A stretch of 23,332 nucleotides of DNA, taken from Gammaproteobacteria bacterium (GTDB taxonomy: Bacteria > Pseudomonadota > Gammaproteobacteria > Thiohalomonadales > Thiohalomonadaceae). The first letter of the stretch is position 1, and each line of letters opens with the position of its first letter. Made by a program: the position numbers and the translations under genes. The notes beneath the pieces were generated by a model. It saw nothing but the letters and a program-made list of their open reading frames with translations. It did no database searches and had not been told where the DNA came from. Shown here piece by piece: positions 1 through 6,175 of this stretch. Where the stretch lies: positions 1-23,332 of the forward strand of contig JALOAT010000056.1 in the NCBI GenBank assembly GCA_023228645.1, in the 5' to 3' direction.

Positions 1-216
1 ACGCAGGCGTTGGTGGAGGTAGCCGGGGAGACCCGCAAGCGCGCCGGCGAATTCGATGAACGCCAGGTCGGTGGGAAAATCCGCCCGGCCGCGCAGGGCG
101 GGCCAACAGCGGGCTTGCCAATGCCAGCGCAGATAACCGGCCAGTTCCGCCGACCGCTCACGCGTGCAAATGGCGACCGTGACCGGAGGTGCGGTGCTTT
201 TCCGCAGTCTAGTGTG
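1..216 (-). CDS. Partial frame resembling the N-terminus of a family 2 glycosyltransferase, start unresolved
   Basis: An open minus-strand frame runs off the left edge. About 10 codons inside it reads VTVAICTRERSAEL, the usual opening strand of GT-A fold family 2 glycosyltransferases, which transfer sugars from nucleotide-sugar donors. The frame is closed upstream by a TAG at 217-219. Between that stop and the motif there is no ATG, GTG or TTG; the only plausible initiator is CTG at 205-207, and no clear Shine-Dalgarno site precedes it. The residues after the motif are rich in W, R and A and do not look like a typical second GT2 strand, so this may also be a decayed gene or a chance match. 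Only about 70 codons are visible. It would be divergent from the response regulator gene. Low confidence. Confidence 0.3.
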
Positions 217-301
217 CTATTGCGCTCTTGGTGGCGCCTTGCGTCATTCAGGGTCGAGCACGTCTGGGCGACACTCGCCCAAGGTGCCGGCGGGGACGGC
301 G

Positions 302-330
302 CTGAACAATCGCGCAGGCTGTGGAATAAT
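302..330 (+). promoter_or_regulatory. Candidate sigma70 promoter for the REC-PilZ gene
   Basis: CTGAAC (302-307) is followed after 17 nt by AATAAT (325-330), which carries an extended TG at 322-323. A start near 337 would give a leader of about 36 nt that includes the Shine-Dalgarno sequence GAGGAAA at 364-370. The -10 matches five of six consensus bases and the -35 three of six. This is a pattern match only. Confidence 0.4.
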
Positions 331-372
331 GCATCCCGGTGTTCCGCACGCGCACCACAACAAGAGGAAACG

Positions 373-1131
373 ATGCGAAACCTCCGCTTTCTGATCGTGG
401 ACGACTCGGCGATGGCGCGTCGGCTCATCGTCAGCGTCGTGCGAGCCAAGCTCGGGGTCGAGCGGGTACTGCAAGCCGCCGACGGCCATGAGGCGCTGCT
501 GATGCTCGACAAGAACCCGGTCGACTTGATCATCTCTGACTGGAGCATGGGCAAGGTGAATGGTGACGAATTGTTGTCTTACGTACGCCGCAACGAGCGC
601 TTGCGTCACATTCCCTTCATCATGGTGACGAGCAACGCCCACCGGGAATCCATCCTTGCCGCCATCCAGCTCGGGGTCACCCAGTATCTCGTGAAGCCTT
701 TTACACCCGCGGAGCTGGAACAGAAGATTCGCAGTTCATGGAATGCGGCCACGCAACGTCGTACGGAACGCTACTCGGACCTGCCTCTACACCAAGCCAC
801 GCTCGATATCGGGGGGACGGCCGAGCCCGTCACGCTGCTGAACCTGAGTCTCAGCGGCGCACTGCTGCGCCTGCGCCATTCCGAGGCCATCGGGATCTAC
901 CGCGATTTCAACTTGTCGCTCGCGTTCACCGAGGCGCCCTCGGGCCGCACGTGGTCGCTGCCGGCGGTGCCCGCCCGTAGCGTGCGTCTGGAATCCGATG
1001 ATCCCCGGCAAGGCACCTGCCTGCTCGCCCTGGAGTTCAGCAAGGAGGCCCTCGACCCGCAAGCAGGCCAACAGCTGGCTTCACTGATCGAGTGGCTCGG
1101 TTCCCGCGGACCGACGATCATCGACAGCTGA
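373..1131 (+). CDS. Response regulator with CheY-like receiver and C-terminal PilZ-like domain
   Basis: The 252-residue protein begins with a receiver domain (about 1-122): acidic pair D10-D11, phosphoacceptor D56 in ISDWSM, T86 in the switch strand and K108 in VKPF, so all residues needed for phosphotransfer are present. Residues about 127-245 look like a PilZ domain, with an R-x3-R element at R129-R133 and the motif NLSLSG at 157-162. PilZ domains commonly bind cyclic di-GMP, so the protein probably joins a phosphorelay to second-messenger control of motility or surface behaviour; this is inferred from the family. The ATG at 373 is chosen because AGAGGAAA lies just upstream and the REC fold starts at once, although the frame stays open to position 10. 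No sensor kinase is adjacent. The 61 nt to the next gene suggest possible co-transcription. Confidence 0.85.
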   Translation: MRNLRFLIVDDSAMARRLIVSVVRAKLGVERVLQAADGHEALLMLDKNPVDLIISDWSMGKVNGDELLSYVRRNERLRHIPFIMVTSNAHRESILAAIQLGVTQYLVKPFTPAELEQKIRSSWNAATQRRTERYSDLPLHQATLDIGGTAEPVTLLNLSLSGALLRLRHSEAIGIYRDFNLSLAFTEAPSGRTWSLPAVPARSVRLESDDPRQGTCLLALEFSKEALDPQAGQQLASLIEWLGSRGPTIIDS

Positions 1132-1192
1132 ACGCGTGTCATCGATTCCGTTCACACGCTCAAATAGCACGAGTTTCGTCACAGGAGCAGGC

Positions 1193-1444
1193 ATGGAAGA
1201 GAAGAGCGGTTTTTTCCTGGACAGCGAGACGTCACGGGGCGCAGAGCAAAGCGCGGTCGTGTACGCGCCGCGACGCGGGCGGGGTCGTTTCCAGGCCAAC
1301 TGTGTGCGCCTGATGCAAAGTGACGCCGAAGCTGTCCACGAAGCCGATGCGGGCCGACACTTGTACGCGGCACGCGTGGTGGGGCCTTCCAAATCCTCGG
1401 AAGGCTTCAAGATGTTCTATCTGGTTCGCTGGCTGGATGAATGA
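1193..1444 (+). CDS. Small hypothetical protein, 83 residues
   Basis: I do not recognise a named family. The start at 1193 is supported by AGGAG at 1183-1187, and the gene ends exactly at a strong hairpin, both typical of a real gene. The protein has an acidic N-terminus, a basic glycine/arginine stretch (APRRGRGRF, about 25-33), a single cysteine in ANCVRL, and an aromatic C-terminal strand ending FYLVRWLDE. There is no signal peptide or membrane segment, so it is probably cytosolic. The YLVRW-type ending and the preceding VVGPSKSS suggest a small beta-rich fold, but no function can be assigned. It follows the REC-PilZ gene on the same strand and may be transcribed with it. Confidence 0.65.
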   Translation: MEEKSGFFLDSETSRGAEQSAVVYAPRRGRGRFQANCVRLMQSDAEAVHEADAGRHLYAARVVGPSKSSEGFKMFYLVRWLDE

Positions 1445-1471
1445 GAGGCCGGCCCTCGAAGCCGGCCTCTC
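1443..1471. terminator. Bidirectional hairpin terminator between convergent genes
   Basis: A perfect 11-bp stem (GAGAGGCCGGC at 1443-1453 with its complement at 1461-1471) encloses a 7-nt loop. It overlaps the stop codon of the plus-strand small gene and lies 9 nt past the stop of the minus-strand PRC-barrel gene. There is no long T tract on either side, so termination efficiency is uncertain. Confidence 0.7.
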
Positions 1472-1480
1472 TACCCACGC

Positions 1481-1930
1481 TTACTGGCTCAAGGTTCCGC
1501 CGCCCATGGGCTGGTCGGATGACTGCTCCGGGCTCCGCTGCTCGGTCTGGCCTTGTTGTTCGTACACTTGCTCATCGAAGGCCGCGAACTCCGACGAAAG
1601 CTGATCGGAGCTCACGTCGATGGTCGCTTCGTCCGGGCTCGTGATGCTCACGCGATCCCACGGCACCACATACTTGTTGTCACCCATGCCGAGCGTCCCA
1701 CTCTCCTGCAGAACCACGTGGGAGACCTTGCCATCCTTGTCCACGATCAGTTCCGATAGTGAACCGATGTCCTTGTCGTCCGAGCCTTTCACCTGGATGT
1801 TCATCAGGTCGCTGGCGCGATAGGTATTCGCCGGGTCCAATTGCGCCTGGCTACCGGCCCCGGCAGCAAACGCACCGGACATGGCCAACGACAAGGCACT
1901 GGCAGTCAATACGAGCGCAGTCCTCTTCAT
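1481..1930 (-). CDS. Secreted PRC-barrel domain protein
   Basis: The 149-residue protein starts with a clear Sec signal peptide (MKRTALVLTASALSLAMSGA, cleavage likely after AFA near residue 22), so it should be periplasmic or surface-exposed. Residues about 38-108 form a PRC-barrel: YRASDLMNIQV, a D/G turn (GSDDKDIG), an IVDKDGKV hairpin, and YVVPWDRV at 87-94, the usual closing strand of this fold. PRC-barrels are small beta-barrels in photosynthetic reaction-centre H subunits, RimM and many exported stress-related proteins. The C-terminal 30 residues are rich in Q, E and S and probably disordered. The ATG at 1930 is preferred because GAGGTGA precedes it and the signal peptide begins there. 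It has its own promoter and appears monocistronic. Specific role unknown. Confidence 0.8.
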   Translation of the reverse strand: MKRTALVLTASALSLAMSGAFAAGAGSQAQLDPANTYRASDLMNIQVKGSDDKDIGSLSELIVDKDGKVSHVVLQESGTLGMGDNKYVVPWDRVSITSPDEATIDVSSDQLSSEFAAFDEQVYEQQGQTEQRSPEQSSDQPMGGGTLSQ

Positions 1931-2007
1931 GGTGTCACCTCGTCCATTTTTGATGGAGTTGCCGTGTTCACGCTGGGCCAATCCGCAGCGCACGGGTTCT
2001 CGACACT

Positions 2008-2036
2008 CGTATAGGAGACCCCCGATACTGGGTCAA
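2008..2036 (-). promoter_or_regulatory. Sigma70 promoter of the PRC-barrel gene
   Basis: Read on the minus strand, TTGACC (2031-2036) is separated by 17 nt from TATACG (2008-2013). Five of six and four of six bases match consensus, with optimal spacing. Transcription would begin near 2001, leaving a leader of about 70 nt before the ATG at 1930. Confidence 0.6.
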
Positions 2037-2061
2037 ACGCGGTGCAGGGCGGACCTGCGCC

Positions 2062-2092
2062 AGCCGAGCGCCCGCGCTGCGTGCGCTCGGCT
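2062..2092. repeat. Perfect 10-bp inverted repeat upstream of the PRC-barrel promoter
   Basis: AGCCGAGCGC (2062-2071) and its exact complement (2083-2092) flank an 11-nt loop. It lies about 25 bp upstream of the minus-strand -35 box, a position where a regulator site or a terminator-like structure could act. There is no flanking T run. Confidence 0.5.
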
Positions 2093-2238
2093 AGAGGCTT
2101 GCGACCAAGGCAAAGAGAGTGCACGGGAAAATTCGTATCCCGCTTGAGCTGGGGTTCGGACTTTGCGCGACATCGATGCGGACGGATCGTCGACCCTTGC
2201 CGCGCGCTTCGGTCCTGCCCGCATTTTTTCGCAGCACG

Positions 2239-2244
2239 TATAAT
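2239..2244 (+). promoter_or_regulatory. Consensus -10 element for cmoAB
   Basis: TATAAT sits 25 nt before the cmoA ATG. No good -35 hexamer is found at 16-18 nt spacing, so it is either activator-dependent or weak. A start near 2251 would keep the GAGG Shine-Dalgarno site at 2257-2260 in a short leader. Confidence 0.5.
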
Positions 2245-2268
2245 GTCGACCTCTTCGAGGCTGGCTCC

Positions 2269-2991
2269 ATGAGTGAAGATCGCATCTACGCTGAGGCGCG
2301 CACCCGAATCGTCGATTTCGCTTTCGATGAAACGGTAGCGTCGGTATTTCCGGACATGATTCGGCGCTCGGTGCCGGGTTATGCCGACGTGGTCGCCCTC
2401 ACCGGCCTGATCGCCGGGCATTACGCGCAGCCTGGCACGTTCTGCTATGACCTCGGCTGTTCCCTCGGCGCGGTCACCCTTGCCATGCGCCGCCGCATTC
2501 GTACGCCGGATGTGCAGCTCGTTGCCATCGACAATGCCGAGGCCATGATCGCCCGTTGCCGGGAGAACGTGGACAGGGAGCCCGGGCCACCGGTTACGGT
2601 GGCGTGCGCGGATATCCGCGAAGTCGAAATCCGCAACGCCTCGGTGGTGGCGTTGAACTTCACGCTGCAATTCGTACCGCCTGCTGGTCGCCTCGCCCTG
2701 CTGCAGCGCATTCGCGCCGGCATGGCGCCGGGCGGCGTGCTGGTGCTTTCGGAGAAGGTCGTGTTTGCCGATCCCCTTCAGCAACAGTTCAACGAAACCA
2801 TGCACCTTGGATTCAAGCGAGCGAACGGCTATTCCTCGCTGGAGATCAGTCAAAAGCGCACGGCCATCGAAAACGTGCTGGTACCGGATACGCTGACGGC
2901 ACATCAGGACCGCTTGGCAGCGGCCGGCTTCGCCCGCAGCGATGTGTGGTACCGCTGCCTCAATTTCGTCTCACTGGTCGCCTTCGCATGA
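2269..2991 (+). CDS. cmoA: Carboxy-S-adenosyl-L-methionine synthase CmoA
   Basis: CmoA converts S-adenosylmethionine and prephenate to carboxy-SAM, the donor used by CmoB for the cmo5U modification at position 34 of several tRNAs. The 240-residue length fits the family (about 245). The N-terminal MSEDRIYAE and FDETVASVFPDMIRRSVPGY (19-38) are family hallmarks. The SAM-binding Rossmann fold shows YDLGCSLGAVTLAM at 60-73 and the acidic D88-N89 of motif II; LNFTLQF and the EKV strand follow. The frame is open far upstream, but the ATG at 2269 matches family N-termini and has GAGG ahead. It is the first gene of a two-gene operon, overlapping cmoB by ATGA, so both steps of the pathway are translationally coupled. 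Confidence 0.96.
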   Translation: MSEDRIYAEARTRIVDFAFDETVASVFPDMIRRSVPGYADVVALTGLIAGHYAQPGTFCYDLGCSLGAVTLAMRRRIRTPDVQLVAIDNAEAMIARCRENVDREPGPPVTVACADIREVEIRNASVVALNFTLQFVPPAGRLALLQRIRAGMAPGGVLVLSEKVVFADPLQQQFNETMHLGFKRANGYSSLEISQKRTAIENVLVPDTLTAHQDRLAAAGFARSDVWYRCLNFVSLVAFA

Positions 2992-3947
2992 TCGATTTCG
3001 CCCGTCTCCGGACGGTCCTCGCTGCGACGCCGCTGCACACCCATACGGAGATCCTGCTGGCGGCGAGCCGGGCAGCACTCGACCCGCAGCGTCACGGTGA
3101 TCTACCGCGCTGGCAGGCCGCCCTTGCCGCACTTCCCGTTCTGCCGAGGGAGGATAGGGATCTCGACGCTGACTGCGTACGCATAGGTGCCGCTGACTCA
3201 GACACCGGCATGCTGCGTGAGCGCCTGCAGGTATTTCATCCCTGGCGCAAGGGGCCGTTCTGCATCCATGGCGTGCACATCGACGCCGAGTGGCGTTCCG
3301 ATTGGAAGTGGCGGCGCGTGGCCGCGCATCTTGCGCCGCTCGCCGGCCGGCGCGTACTCGACGTGGGCAGCGGCAACGGCTACTACGCCCTGCGCATGCT
3401 CGGCGCCGGCGCGGCCCTCGTGCTCGGCATCGACCCGACGCTGCTGTACGTGGCGCAGTTCGCCGCCATCAGCCACTTCAGCGGCCCGCTCCCGGCCTTC
3501 GTGCTGCCCCTCGCGCTGGAGGCACTGCCGGACACCGGGTGCTTCGATACGGTGTTCTCCATGGGGGTGCTGTATCACCGTCGCGACCCGCATGAGCATC
3601 TCGCGCGTTTGCGCGCGCAACTCCGCCCGGGCGGTGAACTGGTGCTGGAGACGCTGGTGGTTGCAGGTGACACGCCAAGCGTGCTGGTGCCGAACGGACG
3701 CTACGCCAAGATGAAAAACGTCTGGGCCATTCCCTCCATCCCGCAGGCCTGCCGCTGGCTGGAGGAAGCGGGTTTCACGCACGTGCGTTGCGTGGACGAT
3801 TCCGTCACCTCCACCGATGAACAGCGTGCCAGCGATTGGATGCGTTTCGAATCGCTGTGTGATTTTATCGACCCGCACGATCCCACGCGCACAGTGGAAG
3901 GCCATCCCGCACCACGGCGCGCGGTGTTCATCGCCGGGAAATCCTGA
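2988..3947 (+). CDS. cmoB: tRNA U34 carboxymethyltransferase CmoB
   Basis: CmoB transfers the carboxymethyl group from carboxy-SAM to 5-hydroxyuridine at tRNA position 34, giving cmo5U and widening wobble decoding. The 319-residue length is normal (E. coli about 323). Visible family features are HPWRKGPF at 84-91, which includes the lysine that contacts the carboxylate of carboxy-SAM, the IDAEWRSDWKW segment at 98-108, the SAM motif VLDVGSGNGYY at 123-133, LGIDPTLLY, and FSMGVLYHRRDP. The ATG overlaps the cmoA stop codon (ATGA), which fixes the start although the frame is open upstream. It converges on guaB, with hairpins in the gap. Confidence 0.96.
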   Translation: MIDFARLRTVLAATPLHTHTEILLAASRAALDPQRHGDLPRWQAALAALPVLPREDRDLDADCVRIGAADSDTGMLRERLQVFHPWRKGPFCIHGVHIDAEWRSDWKWRRVAAHLAPLAGRRVLDVGSGNGYYALRMLGAGAALVLGIDPTLLYVAQFAAISHFSGPLPAFVLPLALEALPDTGCFDTVFSMGVLYHRRDPHEHLARLRAQLRPGGELVLETLVVAGDTPSVLVPNGRYAKMKNVWAIPSIPQACRWLEEAGFTHVRCVDDSVTSTDEQRASDWMRFESLCDFIDPHDPTRTVEGHPAPRRAVFIAGKS

Positions 3948-3961
3948 CAGGTTGTTTCGTA

Positions 3962-4031
3962 GAAGCGCAGCAGAATCCGGGAAGGGCGACGAGAATCTCC
4001 GGATTCCGCTGCGCTTCATCCGGGACTACGA
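3962..4031. repeat. REP-like hairpin repeat (copy 1)
   Basis: Arms at 3962-3980 and 3999-4017 are complementary over 19 positions with one mismatch, around an 18-nt loop. The right half continues as CCGGAT (3999-4004), 13 nt, ATCCGG (4018-4023) and a TACGA end. The same unit recurs at 11311-11344. The sequence resembles dispersed extragenic palindromic repeats common in Gammaproteobacteria. Confidence 0.65.
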
Positions 4032-4042
4032 GTTGAGGGAGA

Positions 4043-4072
4043 GAAGGGATGAGGCGCATCCCTCATCCCTTC
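4043..4072. terminator. Hairpin terminator between cmoB and guaB
   Basis: A perfect 12-bp stem (GAAGGGATGAGG at 4043-4054, complement 4061-4072) has a 6-nt loop and lies 9 nt beyond the guaB stop. No strong T tract follows. It probably ends guaB transcripts and may also stop readthrough from cmoB. Confidence 0.6.
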
Positions 4073-4081
4073 CGGTGCAGC

Positions 4082-5545
4082 TCAGACGCGGTAGTTGGGC
4101 GCTTCCTTGGTGATCTGCACGTCGTGCACGTGACTCTCGGAAATGCCGGCGTTGGTGATGCGGACGAACTCGGGCTTGCTGCGCATCTGCTCGACGCTCG
4201 AACAACCACAGTAACCCATGCTGGAACGCAGCCCGCCGAGGAGTTGGTGTATCACCGGGGCCAGCGGACCCTTGTAGGGCACGCGGCCTTCGATGCCCTC
4301 GGGCACCAGCTTGTCGGCCTCGCTACCTTCCTGGAAATAACGATCGCTCGACCCCTGCGAGGCCGCCATGGCGCCCAGCGAACCCATGCCCCGGTAGGAC
4401 TTGTAGGAACGCCCCTGGAACAGCTCCACTTCGCCCGGCGCCTCTTCGGTGCCGGCGAACATGCCGCCGAGCATCACCGCGTACGCGCCTGCGGCGATGG
4501 CCTTCGCGAAGTCACCGGAATACCGGATGCCGCCGTCGGCGATGAGCGGCACGCCCGTGCTCTCCAACGCCTTGGCCACATTGTCGATGGCCGTGATCTG
4601 CGGCACGCCCACGCCCGCCACGATGCGGGTGGTGCAGATGGAGCCGGGGCCGATGCCCACCTTCACCCCGTCAGCGCCGGCCTCGACCAGGGCCTTGGCC
4701 GCCGCGCCGGTGGCGATGTTGCCGCCGATGACCTGGAGGTCGGGGAAGTTCTTCTTTACCCACGCAACGCGCTCCAGCACGCCCGCGGAATGGCCGTGAG
4801 CGGTATCGACCACCACCACGTCCACACCCGCGGCGACCAGTGCGGCCACGCGCTCGTCGGTGCCGGCGCCCACGCCCACGGCTGCGCCCACGCGCAGGCG
4901 GCCCTGCTCGTCCTTGCAGGCATTCGGCTTGTCGGTGGCCTTCTGGATGTCCTTGACGGTGATGAGGCCCTTGAGGTGGAAGTTCTCGTCCACCACCAGC
5001 ACCTTCTCGATGCGGTATTGGTGCAGAACGCGCTGCACCTCGTCGCGCGAGGCGCCTTCCTTGACGGTGACCAGGCGGTCCTTACCGGTCATGACGGCAG
5101 AGACCGGGCTGTCGTAGCGCGTCTCGAAGCGCAGGTCGCGGTTGGTAACGATGCCGCACAGCTGACCTTGCGCGTCCACCACCGGCACACCGGAGATGTC
5201 TTCGGCGCGGGTGAGCTTGAGGACGTCGCGGATGGAGGTGTCAGGGGTGACAGTGATGGGGTCCTTGATGACGCCGGCCTCGAACTTCTTGACCATGCGC
5301 ACCTGTTCCGCCTGCTGCTCGACAGTCATGTTCTTGTGGATGATGCCGATGCCGCCTTCCTGAGCCAGGGTAATGGCGAGCCGGCCCTCGGTCACGGTAT
5401 CCATGGCCGCCGAAACCAGAGGTATGTTCAGGGTAATCCCGCGCGTCAGGCGAGTTCGCAGGTCGACCTGCTTCGGCAGAATGTTGGAGTGGGCCGGAAC
5501 CAGGAGGACGTCGTCGAACGTGAGGGCTTCCTGAACAATGCGCAT
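4082..5545 (-). CDS. guaB: Inosine-5'-monophosphate dehydrogenase GuaB
   Basis: GuaB oxidises IMP to XMP with NAD+, the committed step of GMP synthesis. The 487-residue protein is of normal length. It opens with MRIVQEALTFDDVLLVPA, keeps the two CBS domains (about 93-205) that bind purine nucleotides and tune activity, and shows the catalytic loop GIGPGSICTTR (298-307) with nucleophile C304. DGGIRYSGD (phosphate site), the GMGSLGAM loop and the mobile flap with SSDRYFQEG and RVPYKG follow. The internal ATG at 5545 is chosen over an upstream ATG because it matches the universal GuaB N-terminus and lies 34 nt from the predicted transcription start. Unusually for this group, guaA does not follow; the next gene is convergent cmoB. 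Confidence 0.97.
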   Translation of the reverse strand: MRIVQEALTFDDVLLVPAHSNILPKQVDLRTRLTRGITLNIPLVSAAMDTVTEGRLAITLAQEGGIGIIHKNMTVEQQAEQVRMVKKFEAGVIKDPITVTPDTSIRDVLKLTRAEDISGVPVVDAQGQLCGIVTNRDLRFETRYDSPVSAVMTGKDRLVTVKEGASRDEVQRVLHQYRIEKVLVVDENFHLKGLITVKDIQKATDKPNACKDEQGRLRVGAAVGVGAGTDERVAALVAAGVDVVVVDTAHGHSAGVLERVAWVKKNFPDLQVIGGNIATGAAAKALVEAGADGVKVGIGPGSICTTRIVAGVGVPQITAIDNVAKALESTGVPLIADGGIRYSGDFAKAIAAGAYAVMLGGMFAGTEEAPGEVELFQGRSYKSYRGMGSLGAMAASQGSSDRYFQEGSEADKLVPEGIEGRVPYKGPLAPVIHQLLGGLRSSMGYCGCSSVEQMRSKPEFVRITNAGISESHVHDVQITKEAPNYRV

Positions 5546-5585
5546 AGGGAATCCGTCTCGGCTGTCAGCTTTAGATAAACCGACC

Positions 5586-5613
5586 ATTATAGGTTTCCGC
5601 CCGTGAAACGCAA
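5586..5613 (-). promoter_or_regulatory. Sigma70 promoter of guaB
   Basis: On the minus strand, TTGCGT (5608-5613) is followed after 16 nt by a perfect TATAAT (5586-5591). Transcription would begin near 5579, giving a leader of about 34 nt. I did not find a convincing PurR palindrome here. Confidence 0.6.
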
Positions 5614-5695
5614 TGCGGCTTAATATTCCCTGACATCCCAGTGGGGATAATGCCTAGCCGGGGCGGCGAGCCTGTGCTGTAATTTGGCTCGGACA

Positions 5696-5701
5696 TATAA
5701 C
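5696..5701 (+). promoter_or_regulatory. Possible -10 element for the small lipoprotein gene
   Basis: TATAAC lies 40 nt before the ATG of the lipoprotein gene, but no good -35 hexamer is visible at normal spacing. Weak evidence. Confidence 0.25.
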
Positions 5702-5741
5702 TAAAAGCCTGTCTTGACCACCTAGCATTCCGGAGGAAGAA

Positions 5742-6059
5742 ATGAAGAAACATGCACTGCTGCTTGCCGCCACCCTGCTCGCCACCGCTTGCGCGGGTCA
5801 AGGTCCGAGCGAGCCTGCTGCCACGGCCGATTCCGCCAATCAGGCCATCGCCGCCGCCGAGGCCGCTGCAAAGAAGGCGCAGGAAGTGGGCTACCAGTGG
5901 CGCGACACCGAGAAGCTGATCGAGGAAGCCAAGGCGGCCGCCGCCAAGCAGGACTTCGCCGCCGCCCAGAGGCTGGCCAATGCGGCCGAGCAACAGGGCA
6001 AGCTCGCCCTCGATCAGCAGCAGCGTGAGAAGGCGTCGTATAAGGCCACCAGCAAATAA
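5742..6059 (+). CDS. Small alanine-rich lipoprotein, SoxXA-binding-protein-like
   Basis: The 105-residue product begins with a lipoprotein signal (MKKHALLLAATLLATAC), lipobox LATAC with lipidated C17, so it is membrane-anchored and faces the periplasm. The mature part is a charged, alanine-rich helix pair: repeated A-x2-A, then YQWRDTEKLIEEAKAAAA (51-68) with the only tryptophan at W53, and LANAAEQQGKLALDQQQ (78-94). That W-x-D-T helix followed by QG-x-LA-x-DQ resembles SoxXA-binding (SoxK-type) proteins that assist periplasmic thiosulfate oxidation; the link rests on memory of the family pattern and no sox genes are nearby. GGAGGAAG at 5732-5739 is a strong ribosome binding site. A terminator follows, so the gene is probably monocistronic. 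Confidence 0.75.
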   Translation: MKKHALLLAATLLATACAGQGPSEPAATADSANQAIAAAEAAAKKAQEVGYQWRDTEKLIEEAKAAAAKQDFAAAQRLANAAEQQGKLALDQQQREKASYKATSK

Positions 6060-6074
6060 CGTCCTGATGAATCA

Positions 6075-6105
6075 GGAAAAAGGCCGGCGACACCGGCCTT
6101 CTTCC
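6075..6105 (+). terminator. Hairpin terminator after the lipoprotein gene
   Basis: AAGGCCGG (6080-6087) pairs with CCGGCCTT (6093-6100) around a 5-nt loop. The stem extends past one mismatch to 6075-6105 with A-rich and T-rich flanks. A small palindrome (CCTGATGAATCAGG) lies just upstream, overlapping its left foot. Confidence 0.7.
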
Positions 6106-6158
6106 TGGTCCGGGCATACAACTGTGCGGGCCGTCATGGTCGCCGCCCGGGCGCCGGC

Positions 6159-6167
6159 TGGTAGAAT
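6159..6167 (+). promoter_or_regulatory. Extended -10 promoter immediately before xseA
   Basis: TG-G-TAGAAT (6159-6167) matches an extended -10 element and ends 8 nt before the xseA ATG at 6176. Transcription would begin within about 1-3 nt of the start codon. No Shine-Dalgarno sequence or clear -35 box is visible. Confidence 0.45.
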
Positions 6168-6175
6168 CCCGCTCC

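Larger units (their letters stand above)
1931..2268. other. Intergenic region between the PRC-barrel gene and cmoA
   Basis: This 338-bp divergent spacer holds a minus-strand sigma70 promoter (2008-2036), a perfect 10-bp inverted repeat (2062-2092) and a consensus -10 for cmoA (2239-2244). I see no convincing gene; the frames open across it lack start signals and typical composition. Confidence 0.6.

Noticed and set aside
1927..2904. Minus-strand frame of 325 codons opposite cmoA
   Set aside because: It covers a promoter region and the opposite strand of cmoA, has no recognisable domain, and its first part is unlike coding sequence.
4049..5578. Long plus-strand frame (509 codons) opposite guaB
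   Set aside because: It is histidine-, glycine- and alanine-rich and is the antisense shadow of guaB, whose motifs are complete.
5546..5741. PurR operator at guaB
   Set aside because: ACGCAA overlaps the -35 box but lacks the matching half of the palindrome.
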